From assembly GCA_023437225.1 (NCBI GenBank), contig JAEZGS010000028.1, positions 38,883 to 102,882 of the forward strand: a DNA stretch of 64,000 bases, in the 5' to 3' direction. A program made the position numbers and the translations under genes. Positions 26,419 to 34,191 of this stretch are shown piece after piece. Every line of letters starts with the position of its first letter. Position 1 is the stretch's first letter. The notes under the pieces were generated by a model. The model saw only the letters and a program-made list of their open reading frames with translations, was not told where the DNA came from and ran no database searches. The stretch comes from Bacteroidota bacterium. GTDB lineage: Bacteria > Bacteroidota > Bacteroidia > Chitinophagales > Chitinophagaceae.

Positions 26419-26550
26419 TGTCCGTTTTTTTTAGGTATGAAGCAATAACGGCAGTAGCATCAAAAACATTTTGGAGCATGGAAAATTTATTAATTCATTT
26501 TAATATATATCAGACTCCCCCTCGTGTAAATGTTAGATTTTTGTGGGCCG

Positions 26551-27324
26551 ATGGAATACATATTAATTGATACCCATACGCATTTATACCTTGAAAATTT
26601 TGAGACGGATCTGGAAGAGATCATTGCGAGGGCAGAACAAAAAAATGTAAGAAAGTTTTATTTGCCCGCAATTGACAGCGAAACACATCGGGCTATGATC
26701 GAGCTGGAAAGCCGGTTTCCGGGTAGGTGTATATCGATGATGGGACTGCATCCATGTTCAGTAAAAGACAATTACAAGGATGAATTGAACATCGTGCTGC
26801 AATGGCTGGAGCAAAGAGAGTTTGTAGCGATAGGCGAAATCGGATTGGATTACTATTGGGATAAAACACATGTTGCTCAACAGAAAGAGTCGTTCCGGAT
26901 TCAGATGGAATGGGCACTTGAACGATCCATTCCCATTGTGATCCATTCAAGGGATTCGATGGATGACTCCATCGATGAGGTGGTTCCATTTGCAAAAAGG
27001 GGACTTCGTGGCATTTTTCATTGTTTTTCCGGAAATGCTAACCAGGCAAAAAGAATTATCGATAGTGGCTTTTATCTGGGCATTGGCGGCGTACTTACCT
27101 ATAAGAAGAGTGGGCTTGCAGAAGCATTGTCCGAGATCTCAATTGAGTCGATGGTATTGGAAACCGATTCACCATTTCTTACGCCGGTTCCATTCAGAGG
27201 CAAGCGAAATGAAAGTTCCTATTTACTTTATGTAGCCGAAAAGCTTGCGGAGATCAAAGGAATTTCGGTGGAGGAAGTCGCCCACATCACCAGTGCAAAT
27301 GCAGAAAATATTTTCGGTAACTAG
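26551..27324 (+). CDS. tatD: TatD family metal-dependent hydrolase
   Basis: A 257-residue TIM-barrel amidohydrolase-type metalloenzyme; characterised family members act as 3'-5' exonucleases or DNases. Metal ligands are visible in order: DTHTHLY at the N-terminus, the glutamate in AIGEIGLDYY, histidines in VIHSRDS and FHCFSG, and the aspartate in LETDSPFLTP. The ATG at 26551 is preferred over one at 26530 because the domain begins with MEYILIDTHTH. The tRNA-Ser gene follows 32 bases later on the same strand. Confidence 0.9.
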   Translation: MEYILIDTHTHLYLENFETDLEEIIARAEQKNVRKFYLPAIDSETHRAMIELESRFPGRCISMMGLHPCSVKDNYKDELNIVLQWLEQREFVAIGEIGLDYYWDKTHVAQQKESFRIQMEWALERSIPIVIHSRDSMDDSIDEVVPFAKRGLRGIFHCFSGNANQAKRIIDSGFYLGIGGVLTYKKSGLAEALSEISIESMVLETDSPFLTPVPFRGKRNESSYLLYVAEKLAEIKGISVEEVAHITSANAENIFGN

Positions 27325-27336
27325 TGTTGCAAACAG

Positions 27337-27344
27337 TATTTTTG
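27337..27344 (+). promoter_or_regulatory. Predicted -7 element (TATTTTTG) of tRNA-Ser
   Basis: TATTTTTG followed by CAGCCC, ending 12 bases before the first base of the tRNA. No TTG lies at the -33 distance. Confidence 0.5.
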
Positions 27345-27356
27345 CAGCCCTTCAAA

Positions 27357-27444
27357 GGAGAGTTGTCCGAGTGGTTGAAGGAGCACGCCTGGAAAGTGTG
27401 TATACCTCTAAAGGGTATCGAGGGTTCGAATCCCTCACTCTCCG
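27357..27444 (+). tRNA. tRNA-Ser (anticodon GGA)
   Basis: An 88-base class II tRNA. The acceptor stem GGAGAGT pairs perfectly with ACTCTCC, followed by discriminator G. The anticodon stem CACGC / GTGTG encloses loop CTGGAAA with anticodon GGA at 27391-27393. A long variable arm follows (TATACC...GGGTAT), as expected for serine. The T arm GAGGGTTCGAATCCCTC is perfect. CCA is not encoded in full (CAA follows the discriminator), so it must be added after transcription. Confidence 0.96.
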
Positions 27445-27502
27445 CAATCGCCCCCATGCAGTTTGCAATGGCGGGCGTTTTTCCTTTCTGCCATTTATGG
27501 AT

Positions 27503-27754
27503 TTACTTCCGCAGCGCCTGCAGTGCCTCGGTAATCGATTGTTTCAGATGCTTTCCATTATCGGTATAGCTCCAGGAATACCAGAACACAGGAGTTTGTG
27601 ATTCTTTTCGTAAGATCGAAAACATCTTTCCGCACAGCGTTTGCAAATAGTTGTCGTTGATCCCGATGGTATACACTATTAAGTCGTTGATCAGTTCCTC
27701 TTTATAATCGATTGAATATTCCCGCCCTTCGAAATGAATCAACAGTTGTTTCAT
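27503..27754 (-). CDS. Small protein of unknown function (83 aa)
   Basis: An 83-residue frame with balanced charged and hydrophobic residues (MKQLLIHFEGREYSIDYKEE at the start), no signal peptide, no membrane segment and no cysteine cluster (a single Cys at about 41). No family is recognised. It is read on the strand opposite to tRNA-Ser, and no competing frame overlaps it, so it is more likely real than a shadow. A hairpin at 27790-27806 separates it from the next minus-strand gene upstream. Confidence 0.55.
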   Translation of the reverse strand: MKQLLIHFEGREYSIDYKEELINDLIVYTIGINDNYLQTLCGKMFSILRKESQTPVFWYSWSYTDNGKHLKQSITEALQALRK

Positions 27755-27789
27755 TGCGACAAGGTAAATACTTCACGGAATTTTAAATA

Positions 27790-27806
27790 CGGTTTTGGGA
27801 AAACCG
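27790..27806 (-). terminator. Hairpin between two small minus-strand genes
   Basis: Perfect 7-bp palindrome CGGTTTT-ggg-AAAACCG in an A/T-rich setting, downstream of the zinc-ribbon-like gene on the minus strand. On that strand it is followed by TATTTAAAATT, so it is a weak terminator at best. Confidence 0.45.
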
Positions 27807-27835
27807 AAAATAAATGCGCAAAAATCCGATGCTAT

Positions 27836-28060
27836 TTAATGTTCACTGGTAGTCACCTCATCGGTGGAAATTTCCGATACGGTAAAGCCCTGGCTGTTAT
27901 GCAGGAACGAAGAAAAATTGTGCCCGTTCTCACACTCGAAATCGAGTGTTATGCAGATTTTTTTAGACTGAACCGACTTAAAACCAACAAACTGTACATA
28001 ATTGTTTTTGCATACGGGACACTCAAGTACATGCTGTTGGTCGATATTGTGAAAGATCAT
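27836..28060 (-). CDS. Small protein with zinc-ribbon-like cysteines (74 aa)
   Basis: A 74-residue frame starting MIFHNIDQQHVLECPVC. The pattern ECPVCKNNYVQF ... CITLDFECENGHNFSSFLH has a CxxC pair, then another Cys and a CxxGH, which is consistent with a small zinc-binding fold. The frame continues upstream to an ATG at 28117, but that extension has no features. No named family is recognised and no partner is evident; the neighbours are an unknown 83-residue gene and a phosphotriesterase-family gene. Confidence 0.5.
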   Translation of the reverse strand: MIFHNIDQQHVLECPVCKNNYVQFVGFKSVQSKKICITLDFECENGHNFSSFLHNSQGFTVSEISTDEVTTSEH

Positions 28061-28167
28061 GGCAGAGGTTTGCAGCAAGATGAGCAAATAACTCATACCG
28101 GGCGATCTAACAAGCATGGTTTATTGAGTCACTAAGTGTATTTACTATCCCTCTAATGGTATTTTTA

Positions 28168-29208
28168 CTATCCATCTATAACCTTGAGCTGATAAGCGTT
28201 TGCGGGGTTTTGAATCAACAGCAATTCCAAATCCCCGTCGTCAAATCCGCTCTGCTTTAATGCCGGAAGCAGGTGAGTAAAGATCCGGGTATAAGGGGTG
28301 AAAGCTCCGCCATTCGGTTCGCCCGGCCGATACCAGCCGGCATCGTGCGATATGAGCACTTTATCCAGCAGCTTTCCCGACTTAAGTACTTTCAGCGACC
28401 GGATGTACTTATCAAGGCTTTCTTCGCCAAAGCCATCCAGGCTGATCCAGGTTCCGCTGCGTGCAATGGTGAGATACTGCTGTTCATCTTCTTCAGCCTG
28501 TGCGTGCACCCAGACAAATGCATCCCTGCTAACGTTCATCTCATCTAGGACCGCTAATTGTTGTAATGCCAGCGATGCCTTACCCGTATGTGAACTAATG
28601 GTCAGTCCCGTTGCTTTATGCGTTATGCATGCAGCATGGACCAGCTTGCGATGGAGCGGTGACAGCGAATTTCCATCCACTCCAATTTTTATAAAGCCTG
28701 GCCTTACCGTTGTTCCATCGATGCCATCCCTGAATTCCTGGATCCATCTCGTTGCCAGTTCATCCGCCGATTCCTTATGTGCATGCGCCGGCAGATACTT
28801 GTTGTTCACGGCTCCATAATAACCGGTATTGGTAACTATGTTGATACCGATTTCCTTACTTAATCGTTGAAGGATTTGAATGTCGCGGCCAAGGTAGGCT
28901 GGTGTACAATCGAACAAGGTAACTACTCCATGCACCTTTGCTTCTTCAACATAAGGCGACACTTTACGTATCACATCTTTTACATTCCATCGCTCTTTAC
29001 TGATCTTATCCGCGCCAATGAAATCAACAAGAATATGTTCATGGATCAGTGTTTTGCCCATTGCCGAAGCGTTGATGGAACCATTCACTGTTATTATCTC
29101 TCCATTACTCTTTTGTGATCTTGTATTGCCATGGCGATTGGACGCACAAAACGCAAACAACAATGAAGCGTTAACTGCAATAAAGTGGCGACGCGACAAG
29201 CTTTGCAT
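28168..29208 (-). CDS. Phosphotriesterase-family amidohydrolase with Tat-like signal
   Basis: A 346-residue TIM-barrel metallohydrolase of the phosphotriesterase (PTE) / PHP family. The metal site is complete: HxH in LIHEHILVDF, the carbamylated-lysine position in GFIKIGVDG, histidines in ISSHTGKA and VWVHAQ, and the aspartate in LISHDAGWY. The N-terminus MQSLSRRHFIAVNASLLF contains a twin-arginine motif, suggesting export by Tat in folded, metal-loaded form; a cysteine after LLFAF could alternatively be a lipobox. Natural members act on lactones or phosphoesters; the substrate here cannot be read. It stands alone, divergent from the alcohol dehydrogenase. Confidence 0.85.
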   Translation of the reverse strand: MQSLSRRHFIAVNASLLFAFCASNRHGNTRSQKSNGEIITVNGSINASAMGKTLIHEHILVDFIGADKISKERWNVKDVIRKVSPYVEEAKVHGVVTLFDCTPAYLGRDIQILQRLSKEIGINIVTNTGYYGAVNNKYLPAHAHKESADELATRWIQEFRDGIDGTTVRPGFIKIGVDGNSLSPLHRKLVHAACITHKATGLTISSHTGKASLALQQLAVLDEMNVSRDAFVWVHAQAEEDEQQYLTIARSGTWISLDGFGEESLDKYIRSLKVLKSGKLLDKVLISHDAGWYRPGEPNGGAFTPYTRIFTHLLPALKQSGFDDGDLELLLIQNPANAYQLKVIDG

Positions 29209-29310
29209 GTTATGGTATTTGCAATCCTAAGTTACAATTGTCTGTTGCTGATGGCACGTTTATTTTATCCGCAAAGCCGGTATTAAATCATTAACAGTAA
29301 TAATCATTCT

Positions 29311-30465
29311 ATGCTAGCAATGAACTATCGCGGTCCCTTCCGTGTTCGTGCGGTGCAGAAGCCTTACCCGGAGATCATGCATCCGAACGATGCCATCATC
29401 CGTGTCACACGCTCCTGTATCTGCGGTTCAGATCTGCACCTGTATCATGGACTTGTTCCGGACACACGTGTTGGGCAGACATTTGGACATGAATTTATCG
29501 GAGTAGTTGAGGAAGTGGGACCAGGCGTGCAGAAACTAAAGGTTGGAGATAATGTATTGGTGCCGTTCAATATTGCATGTGGAAGCTGTGCTTTCTGCAA
29601 GCAGGAATTGTATGGCAATTGTCATGAATCAAATCCTTCCGCAACAGCAGTAGGTGGAATCTTCGGGTACTCACACACCGCGGGTGGATTTGACGGAGGC
29701 CAGGCAGAATATGTGAGAGTTCCTTATGCAGATGTTGGTCCAATGATCATCCCTGCAGATATGCATCCGGATGATGCAGTATTACTGACCGATGTATTGC
29801 CCACCGGATACCAGGCTGCTGAAATGGGCGGTATCAAAAAAGGAGATACAGTTGTTGTATTTGGTGCGGGCCCGGTAGGGATCATGGCTGCGAAATGCGC
29901 ATGGCTATTTGGTGCTGGCAGGGTGATAGTGATCGATCAACTTGAATATCGCCTTGACTTTGTTCGCAATTACGCGCAATGTGAAGCTTATAACTTCTGG
30001 TCGATCGGCGACCCTGTATTGTTCCTTAAGAAAGCAACCGACTGGTTTGGTGCCGATGTTTGTATCGATGCGGTAGGATGCGAAGCGGCAGGTAACCTGC
30101 TTCAAACAATAACCGGCCGGAAGATGCTGTTACAGGCTGGTTCGGCAACGGCGCTTCACTGGGCGATCAACTCAGTAAAGAAGGGTGGTATTGTTAGCGT
30201 TGTTGGAGTTTATGGTCCCACCGACAATCTTGTGCCGATAGGAAACGTGGTGAACAAAGGATTGACAATTCGTGCAAACCAGGCGTCTGTAAAGCGTTTG
30301 CTGCCGCGATTGATCGAACATGTACAAGCGGGCAGGATCGATCCAAAGGCGATCATTACACATCGTATTCCATTAGAGGAAGTGGCAGATGCCTATCATA
30401 TTTTTTCAAGGAAACTTGATAATTGCATCAAACCAATATTGATTCCACCATCAGCCAGAAACTAA
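29311..30465 (+). CDS. Zinc-dependent alcohol dehydrogenase
   Basis: A 384-residue medium-chain dehydrogenase. Catalytic zinc ligands are in SCICGSDLHLYHG and GHEFIGVVEEVG; the structural zinc site is CGSCAFCKQELYGNC; the NAD(P)-binding loop is VVVFGAGPVGIMAAK. The overall pattern resembles the glutathione-independent formaldehyde dehydrogenase-like branch, but substrate cannot be fixed. It is followed after ten bases by a gene for a protein of unknown function with a C-terminal membrane anchor, likely in the same transcript. Confidence 0.88.
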   Translation: MLAMNYRGPFRVRAVQKPYPEIMHPNDAIIRVTRSCICGSDLHLYHGLVPDTRVGQTFGHEFIGVVEEVGPGVQKLKVGDNVLVPFNIACGSCAFCKQELYGNCHESNPSATAVGGIFGYSHTAGGFDGGQAEYVRVPYADVGPMIIPADMHPDDAVLLTDVLPTGYQAAEMGGIKKGDTVVVFGAGPVGIMAAKCAWLFGAGRVIVIDQLEYRLDFVRNYAQCEAYNFWSIGDPVLFLKKATDWFGADVCIDAVGCEAAGNLLQTITGRKMLLQAGSATALHWAINSVKKGGIVSVVGVYGPTDNLVPIGNVVNKGLTIRANQASVKRLLPRLIEHVQAGRIDPKAIITHRIPLEEVADAYHIFSRKLDNCIKPILIPPSARN

Positions 30466-30475
30466 AAACTATTTT

Positions 30476-30961
30476 ATGGAAAATGAAAGCAAATATGCAC
30501 ACATAAACGGATGGGGAGTGGATGCAGATCCTGAAAATGAACCTACCTATCCAATGAAGAAATACACGGGTGATGATCACAACAGGATCCATTGGGAGCG
30601 ACCACCACAACAGCCGGTTCATGTTGAAGTGTTACATTCGAATGAAAGGCCATCAGTCAGTGCCGTATTCGGTACGTCTTCGCCTCCATCAGGACTAAGC
30701 GGTGCTATACGTCGATACGCATTTCGATACAGCGAATCGAGTTATGGTCACTGGTTGCCACTGATACTCGCCGACAGGGTGAATATGGTAGAAGGACTTA
30801 TTGATGATATTAAGAAAGGATACATTCCCAACATATTTGCGGAGCGCGGTTGGGGTGCAGAATGGAAATACAATAAGAGAGGTGTTGCAATCAAAGTCAT
30901 TGCAGGCGTACTTATTTCAGTGGCCCTTATTAAGATCTTATCAGCAAAGAAGGCAAAGTAG
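30476..30961 (+). CDS. Unknown protein with C-terminal membrane helix, paired with the alcohol dehydrogenase
   Basis: A 161-residue protein. The N-terminal half is polar and rich in Trp, Pro, His and Asp (GWGVDADPENEPTYPMK, RIHWERPPQQPVHVEVL). A middle block (LSGAIRRYAFRYSESSYGHW) precedes a helix-like segment, and one hydrophobic stretch near residues 138-155 (IKVIAGVLISVALIKIL) ends in a Lys-rich tail, suggesting a tail-anchored inner-membrane protein facing the cytoplasm. No family is recognised with confidence. Its tight linkage to the dehydrogenase is the only functional hint. Confidence 0.7.
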   Translation: MENESKYAHINGWGVDADPENEPTYPMKKYTGDDHNRIHWERPPQQPVHVEVLHSNERPSVSAVFGTSSPPSGLSGAIRRYAFRYSESSYGHWLPLILADRVNMVEGLIDDIKKGYIPNIFAERGWGAEWKYNKRGVAIKVIAGVLISVALIKILSAKKAK

Positions 30962-30971
30962 TGAGTAGTCA

Positions 30972-31008
30972 GTAATCGGTAATCGGTTTGTCGCCGATTA
31001 CCGATTAC
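30972..31008. repeat. 15-bp perfect hairpin made of GTAATCG words, between convergent genes
   Basis: GTAATCGGTAATCGG (30972-30986) is the exact reverse complement of CCGATTACCGATTAC (30994-31008), with loop TTTGTCG. More copies (TACCGATTACC, ATCGATTACC) follow to about 31040, into the 3' end of the minus-strand gene. It sits between the stop codons of two convergent genes and probably serves as a shared transcript end. The same word is found at 50010-50040. Confidence 0.75.
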
Positions 31009-31026
31009 CGTCTACCGATTACCAGT

Positions 31027-32649
31027 TTATCGATTACCTGCTTCCGCCTGGTTGATGCTCTTTTCAAGAACTTCTATATACTTCTTCGCATCCTCGTTTT
31101 CAGGATCTACTTCAAGAAGCTTTTCAAAATAGTCTACCGCTTCAACATAATCCTTTTGTGTATTGGCTTCATATGCTGCCAGGTATCCGTAAGCTTCCAC
31201 CATCCATTTCTTTCCGTTCTCGGTTGTATCGTTTTGCAACACTTCAACGAGTTTGGTATAGGTTGGAATGGCAAGTCCCTGCTCCATATCTCTGTCAATT
31301 AATGCCTGGCTCTTTGCCTGCCAGTAATAACCGAAGCTTTGTTCGGGGTACTTCGCTACATACTGCGCAAACACTGTATCTGCAGCTACATAGTTTGTAT
31401 CCATGTAATGTGCAAGTCCCCAGTTGAACAGGTCGAGATTTGTTGCGTTATTGTTTCCAACAAAATATTTCTCGAGCCAGATTGCCTGGTCCTTATAGTC
31501 CTTGCGTTCTTTTGCCATATCAGCAAGCTGCTTGTAATATCCGAATCGAACCGTCGAGTCTTTCTCCAGATCGGCTGCCTTACTGATGTAGATCGCTGCC
31601 ATAGAATCTTTCTCCGGCATTGATCCGTAGAATGTTCCCATTGTTGCATAGTCCTTGCTTGTAATGTTTGTGTCCACCTCATTAGCAAAATATTGCTCGA
31701 GGTAATTCAATGCCTTCGCTGTATCTTTTTTCTCTGCATAGCTGAAGCTAACGAGTTTAAAGATCCTTGGCTTCACTGAATCGGCATAACGCTCAATCAG
31801 CTCATTACCTTTTTCTATCGCCTTATCATACTGCTTGCCCACAAAGTACAGGTCGGTAAGGTCGTAATCAACCGCATCTGTTTTATCGGTAACAGTAACG
31901 TACTTGTTATAATAATTCATCGCTTTTGCAGGATCACGATAAAATTCATACACATAAAGATTGTACAGCGCAGGTGCATAGTTTGCATCGACTGCAACGG
32001 CCTTCTCGTAAAGCGGTACATACATGTCAGGGTTTTGCTGACTCATGAATATACCAGCCATCCTGTGATGTGCTTTTGCATAAGATCCATCGGCCTGGAT
32101 GGCGCGTTGATATGACCTGTAGGCTTCCGTACCATTTGAAAGTTTGCGGTATGCATCGCCCAGCAACACATACAACTCAGGATTTTTCTTATCGCGCTTG
32201 ATCGCTTTTTCCAACAGACCAATTGCCGCGTTCGCATCCCCCTGCTTCGCTTCAATAAGTGCAGTTGCTGCAGCAGTGAGTACCGCTACATCTTTATGCC
32301 TGGTCTCATTCAATGCAGCATTTAATAATTGGGTTGCCTGCGGAACATTTCCTTCATGCAGCATCACAGAGGCCTGTGCGATCTTACCATAGGGATTCGC
32401 AAGTACCGATGCAGGAGCAAGCTTCAGACTGTCCGCAGCTTTTGCGGCCTGGTTTTTTTGCAGGTAAGTATGCGTAAGAAGATGCCATGCCTGTGCATTA
32501 TCCGGCTGCTGCTTTACTAATTGCTGCAAAGTATTTGTTGCGCTTTCATAGCGCTCATAGTATAAATGTTTCTTCCCTTCGTCGATGCTCTGAGCCTTAA
32601 CATTAAAGGCCGTGGCTGCGAAGATGAAAGCAAGTGTTATTAGTCTCAT
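31027..32649 (-). CDS. Exported tetratricopeptide-repeat protein
   Basis: A 540-residue protein with a Sec signal peptide (ending NVKAQ, residue 19) and about ten to twelve tetratricopeptide-like repeats covering almost the whole length, for instance AWHLLTHTYLQKNQAAKAAD, LYVLLGDAYRKLSNGTEAYR and a final AVDYFEKLLEVDPENEDAKK. TPR proteins are scaffolds for protein complexes; no enzymatic domain is fused. It is likely periplasmic. The gene's 3' end overlaps the micro-repeat hairpin region shared with the convergent gene. Role unknown. Confidence 0.85.
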   Translation of the reverse strand: MRLITLAFIFAATAFNVKAQSIDEGKKHLYYERYESATNTLQQLVKQQPDNAQAWHLLTHTYLQKNQAAKAADSLKLAPASVLANPYGKIAQASVMLHEGNVPQATQLLNAALNETRHKDVAVLTAAATALIEAKQGDANAAIGLLEKAIKRDKKNPELYVLLGDAYRKLSNGTEAYRSYQRAIQADGSYAKAHHRMAGIFMSQQNPDMYVPLYEKAVAVDANYAPALYNLYVYEFYRDPAKAMNYYNKYVTVTDKTDAVDYDLTDLYFVGKQYDKAIEKGNELIERYADSVKPRIFKLVSFSYAEKKDTAKALNYLEQYFANEVDTNITSKDYATMGTFYGSMPEKDSMAAIYISKAADLEKDSTVRFGYYKQLADMAKERKDYKDQAIWLEKYFVGNNNATNLDLFNWGLAHYMDTNYVAADTVFAQYVAKYPEQSFGYYWQAKSQALIDRDMEQGLAIPTYTKLVEVLQNDTTENGKKWMVEAYGYLAAYEANTQKDYVEAVDYFEKLLEVDPENEDAKKYIEVLEKSINQAEAGNR

Positions 32650-32680
32650 GTGTTGTTGATTTTGTGATTTAGTGTATTAG

Positions 32681-33358
32681 TTATATTGCCAGTACCTGCA
32701 TGTTTGAATTCCCGGGGATCAGGTCGAATATGTGTTTGCTCCACCAACCTGTCCTCGTTTCCTTCTCTGCATGCACCAGCATCATATCGGCGTTGATCTT
32801 TCTTGCATAATCTAGAACTGCTCTTCCTTTGTTTCCTTTTTCCAACACCGCATAATCTATCTTACATTTCATAGAGGAACGCATCCATTGAAACATACTC
32901 AAAAGAGACGACGCATTGTCATATGTGCGTTGCCTGCTTTCTTCTATGAATGTTACCAGGTGAATGTTTGAATCCGATCGTTTACAGATGGATCGCACCA
33001 TCTCAAGTTCCGGCTTCGAAACAGAATCGTAAACCGGCACTACTACTGTTCTCATTACATTTAGCGCAAGGCTGTCATTCACCATGAGCACAGGGACGCC
33101 TGTCCGTTTAACAACATTTGAAGGAGACAACTTTTTTGTGAAGCGGTACCAGGAGCGACATGCATGATTCTCCATCACTATAAGTCCCGCCTCTGTTTCA
33201 TTGGCTGCCCGTTCAATTTGTGTGAGCTTATTTCCTTCCAGCTCCACAACATGCACCTGCGCATGGCTACCCGCAAAATCTACCGCTTTGGCAATGATGG
33301 ACTCTGCGTTTGCATGTGGGTGCACCGAGATCAATATGTTGTTAAAAGTTTTTGGCAT
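32681..33358 (-). CDS. Universal stress protein-like, probably degenerate for ATP binding
   Basis: A 225-residue protein with two UspA-like alpha/beta domains (about 1-105 and 115-225), recognisable from ILISVHPHANAESIIAKAVDFA, ETEAGLIVMENH, GVPVLMVND and ADMMLVHAE. The ATP-binding glycine motif GxxGx9GS is not found in either half, in contrast to the second Usp gene at 35647. It lies on the opposite strand to the two-component system that follows and starts 138 bases from it. A regulatory or scaffolding rather than ATP-binding role is inferred. Confidence 0.75.
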   Translation of the reverse strand: MPKTFNNILISVHPHANAESIIAKAVDFAGSHAQVHVVELEGNKLTQIERAANETEAGLIVMENHACRSWYRFTKKLSPSNVVKRTGVPVLMVNDSLALNVMRTVVVPVYDSVSKPELEMVRSICKRSDSNIHLVTFIEESRQRTYDNASSLLSMFQWMRSSMKCKIDYAVLEKGNKGRAVLDYARKINADMMLVHAEKETRTGWWSKHIFDLIPGNSNMQVLAI

Positions 33359-33496
33359 CGTGATAACTCAAATTACTATGGCCGACTTAAGGAGGAATTA
33401 ATGACAAATTAGAATGCTATTAGAAGTGCAGGCCATTGGAATTATTAAGCGGTGCGTTTCATTATGAAGGTTGTAAATTGCTTATTACAACGAGTT

Positions 33497-34189
33497 ATGG
33501 AAGACAGGCGCATATTAATAGTAGAAGATGAATATAAGATCGCCGAAACACTGAAAGCAGGTTTGGCAGAAAATGGCTATGTCATAGAAGTTGCATACGA
33601 TGGTAAGATCGGCTTGAAATTATTTGAGCAGCAACCTTTCAATTTAGTGGTGTTAGACATCAATCTTCCGGGGATCAATGGATACGAACTGTGTAAATCA
33701 ATGCGTGCACGCAATGCAGACATTCCAATCATCATGATCACTGCATTGAGTTCCCTGAATGATAAGATCGAGGGATATGATGCGGGTGCGGATGATTATA
33801 TCATCAAGCCTTTCGAGTTTCGCGAGTTGTTAATGAAAATACGGGTGCTGCTTAAGAGAACTATGGTACAGACATTCCCTCGCGGTAATATCCTGCGTGC
33901 TTCAGATTTGGAAATGAATCTTGACAGCAAAGAAGTGAAGCGTGCCGGTACACCTGTTACACTCACAGCAAAAGAATTTCAGCTTCTTGAATATCTTATG
34001 CGAAATAAGAATCGTGTGGTATCACGTTCAGACATAGCGATAAATGTGTGGGATATCGATTTCGATACAAATACAAATGTGATTGATGTATACATCAACT
34101 ACGTGCGAAATAAGATCGACAAGCCTTTCGACACCAAACTCATTCAAACGCAGGTAGGAATGGGATATATCCTAAAAGAAAATGGATAG
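33497..34189 (+). CDS. OmpR/PhoB-family response regulator
   Basis: A 230-residue regulator with a receiver domain (ILIVEDEYKIAE at the start, phospho-acceptor Asp in LVVLDINLPG near residue 53, MITALSS and YIIKPFEF with the conserved Lys) and a C-terminal winged-helix DNA-binding domain (LTAKEFQLLEYLMRNKNRVV through VDVYINYVRNKID). The ATG at 33497 is chosen because the receiver domain begins directly there; 15 upstream codons are in frame but lack family support. The histidine kinase gene follows with two bases between them. Universal stress protein genes lie on both sides, making them candidate targets. Confidence 0.92.
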   Translation: MEDRRILIVEDEYKIAETLKAGLAENGYVIEVAYDGKIGLKLFEQQPFNLVVLDINLPGINGYELCKSMRARNADIPIIMITALSSLNDKIEGYDAGADDYIIKPFEFRELLMKIRVLLKRTMVQTFPRGNILRASDLEMNLDSKEVKRAGTPVTLTAKEFQLLEYLMRNKNRVVSRSDIAINVWDIDFDTNTNVIDVYINYVRNKIDKPFDTKLIQTQVGMGYILKENG

Positions 34190-34191
34190 CC

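Noticed and set aside
27357..28160. Integrated element at tRNA-Ser
   Set aside because: No integrase, no second copy of the tRNA 3' end and no transfer genes downstream; only two small genes.
28168..29208. Phosphotriesterase-family gene as the missing L-fuconolactonase
   Set aside because: Some family members are lactonases, but this gene is about 23 kb from the fucose locus, on the other strand, exported by a Tat-like signal, and with no sign of co-regulation.
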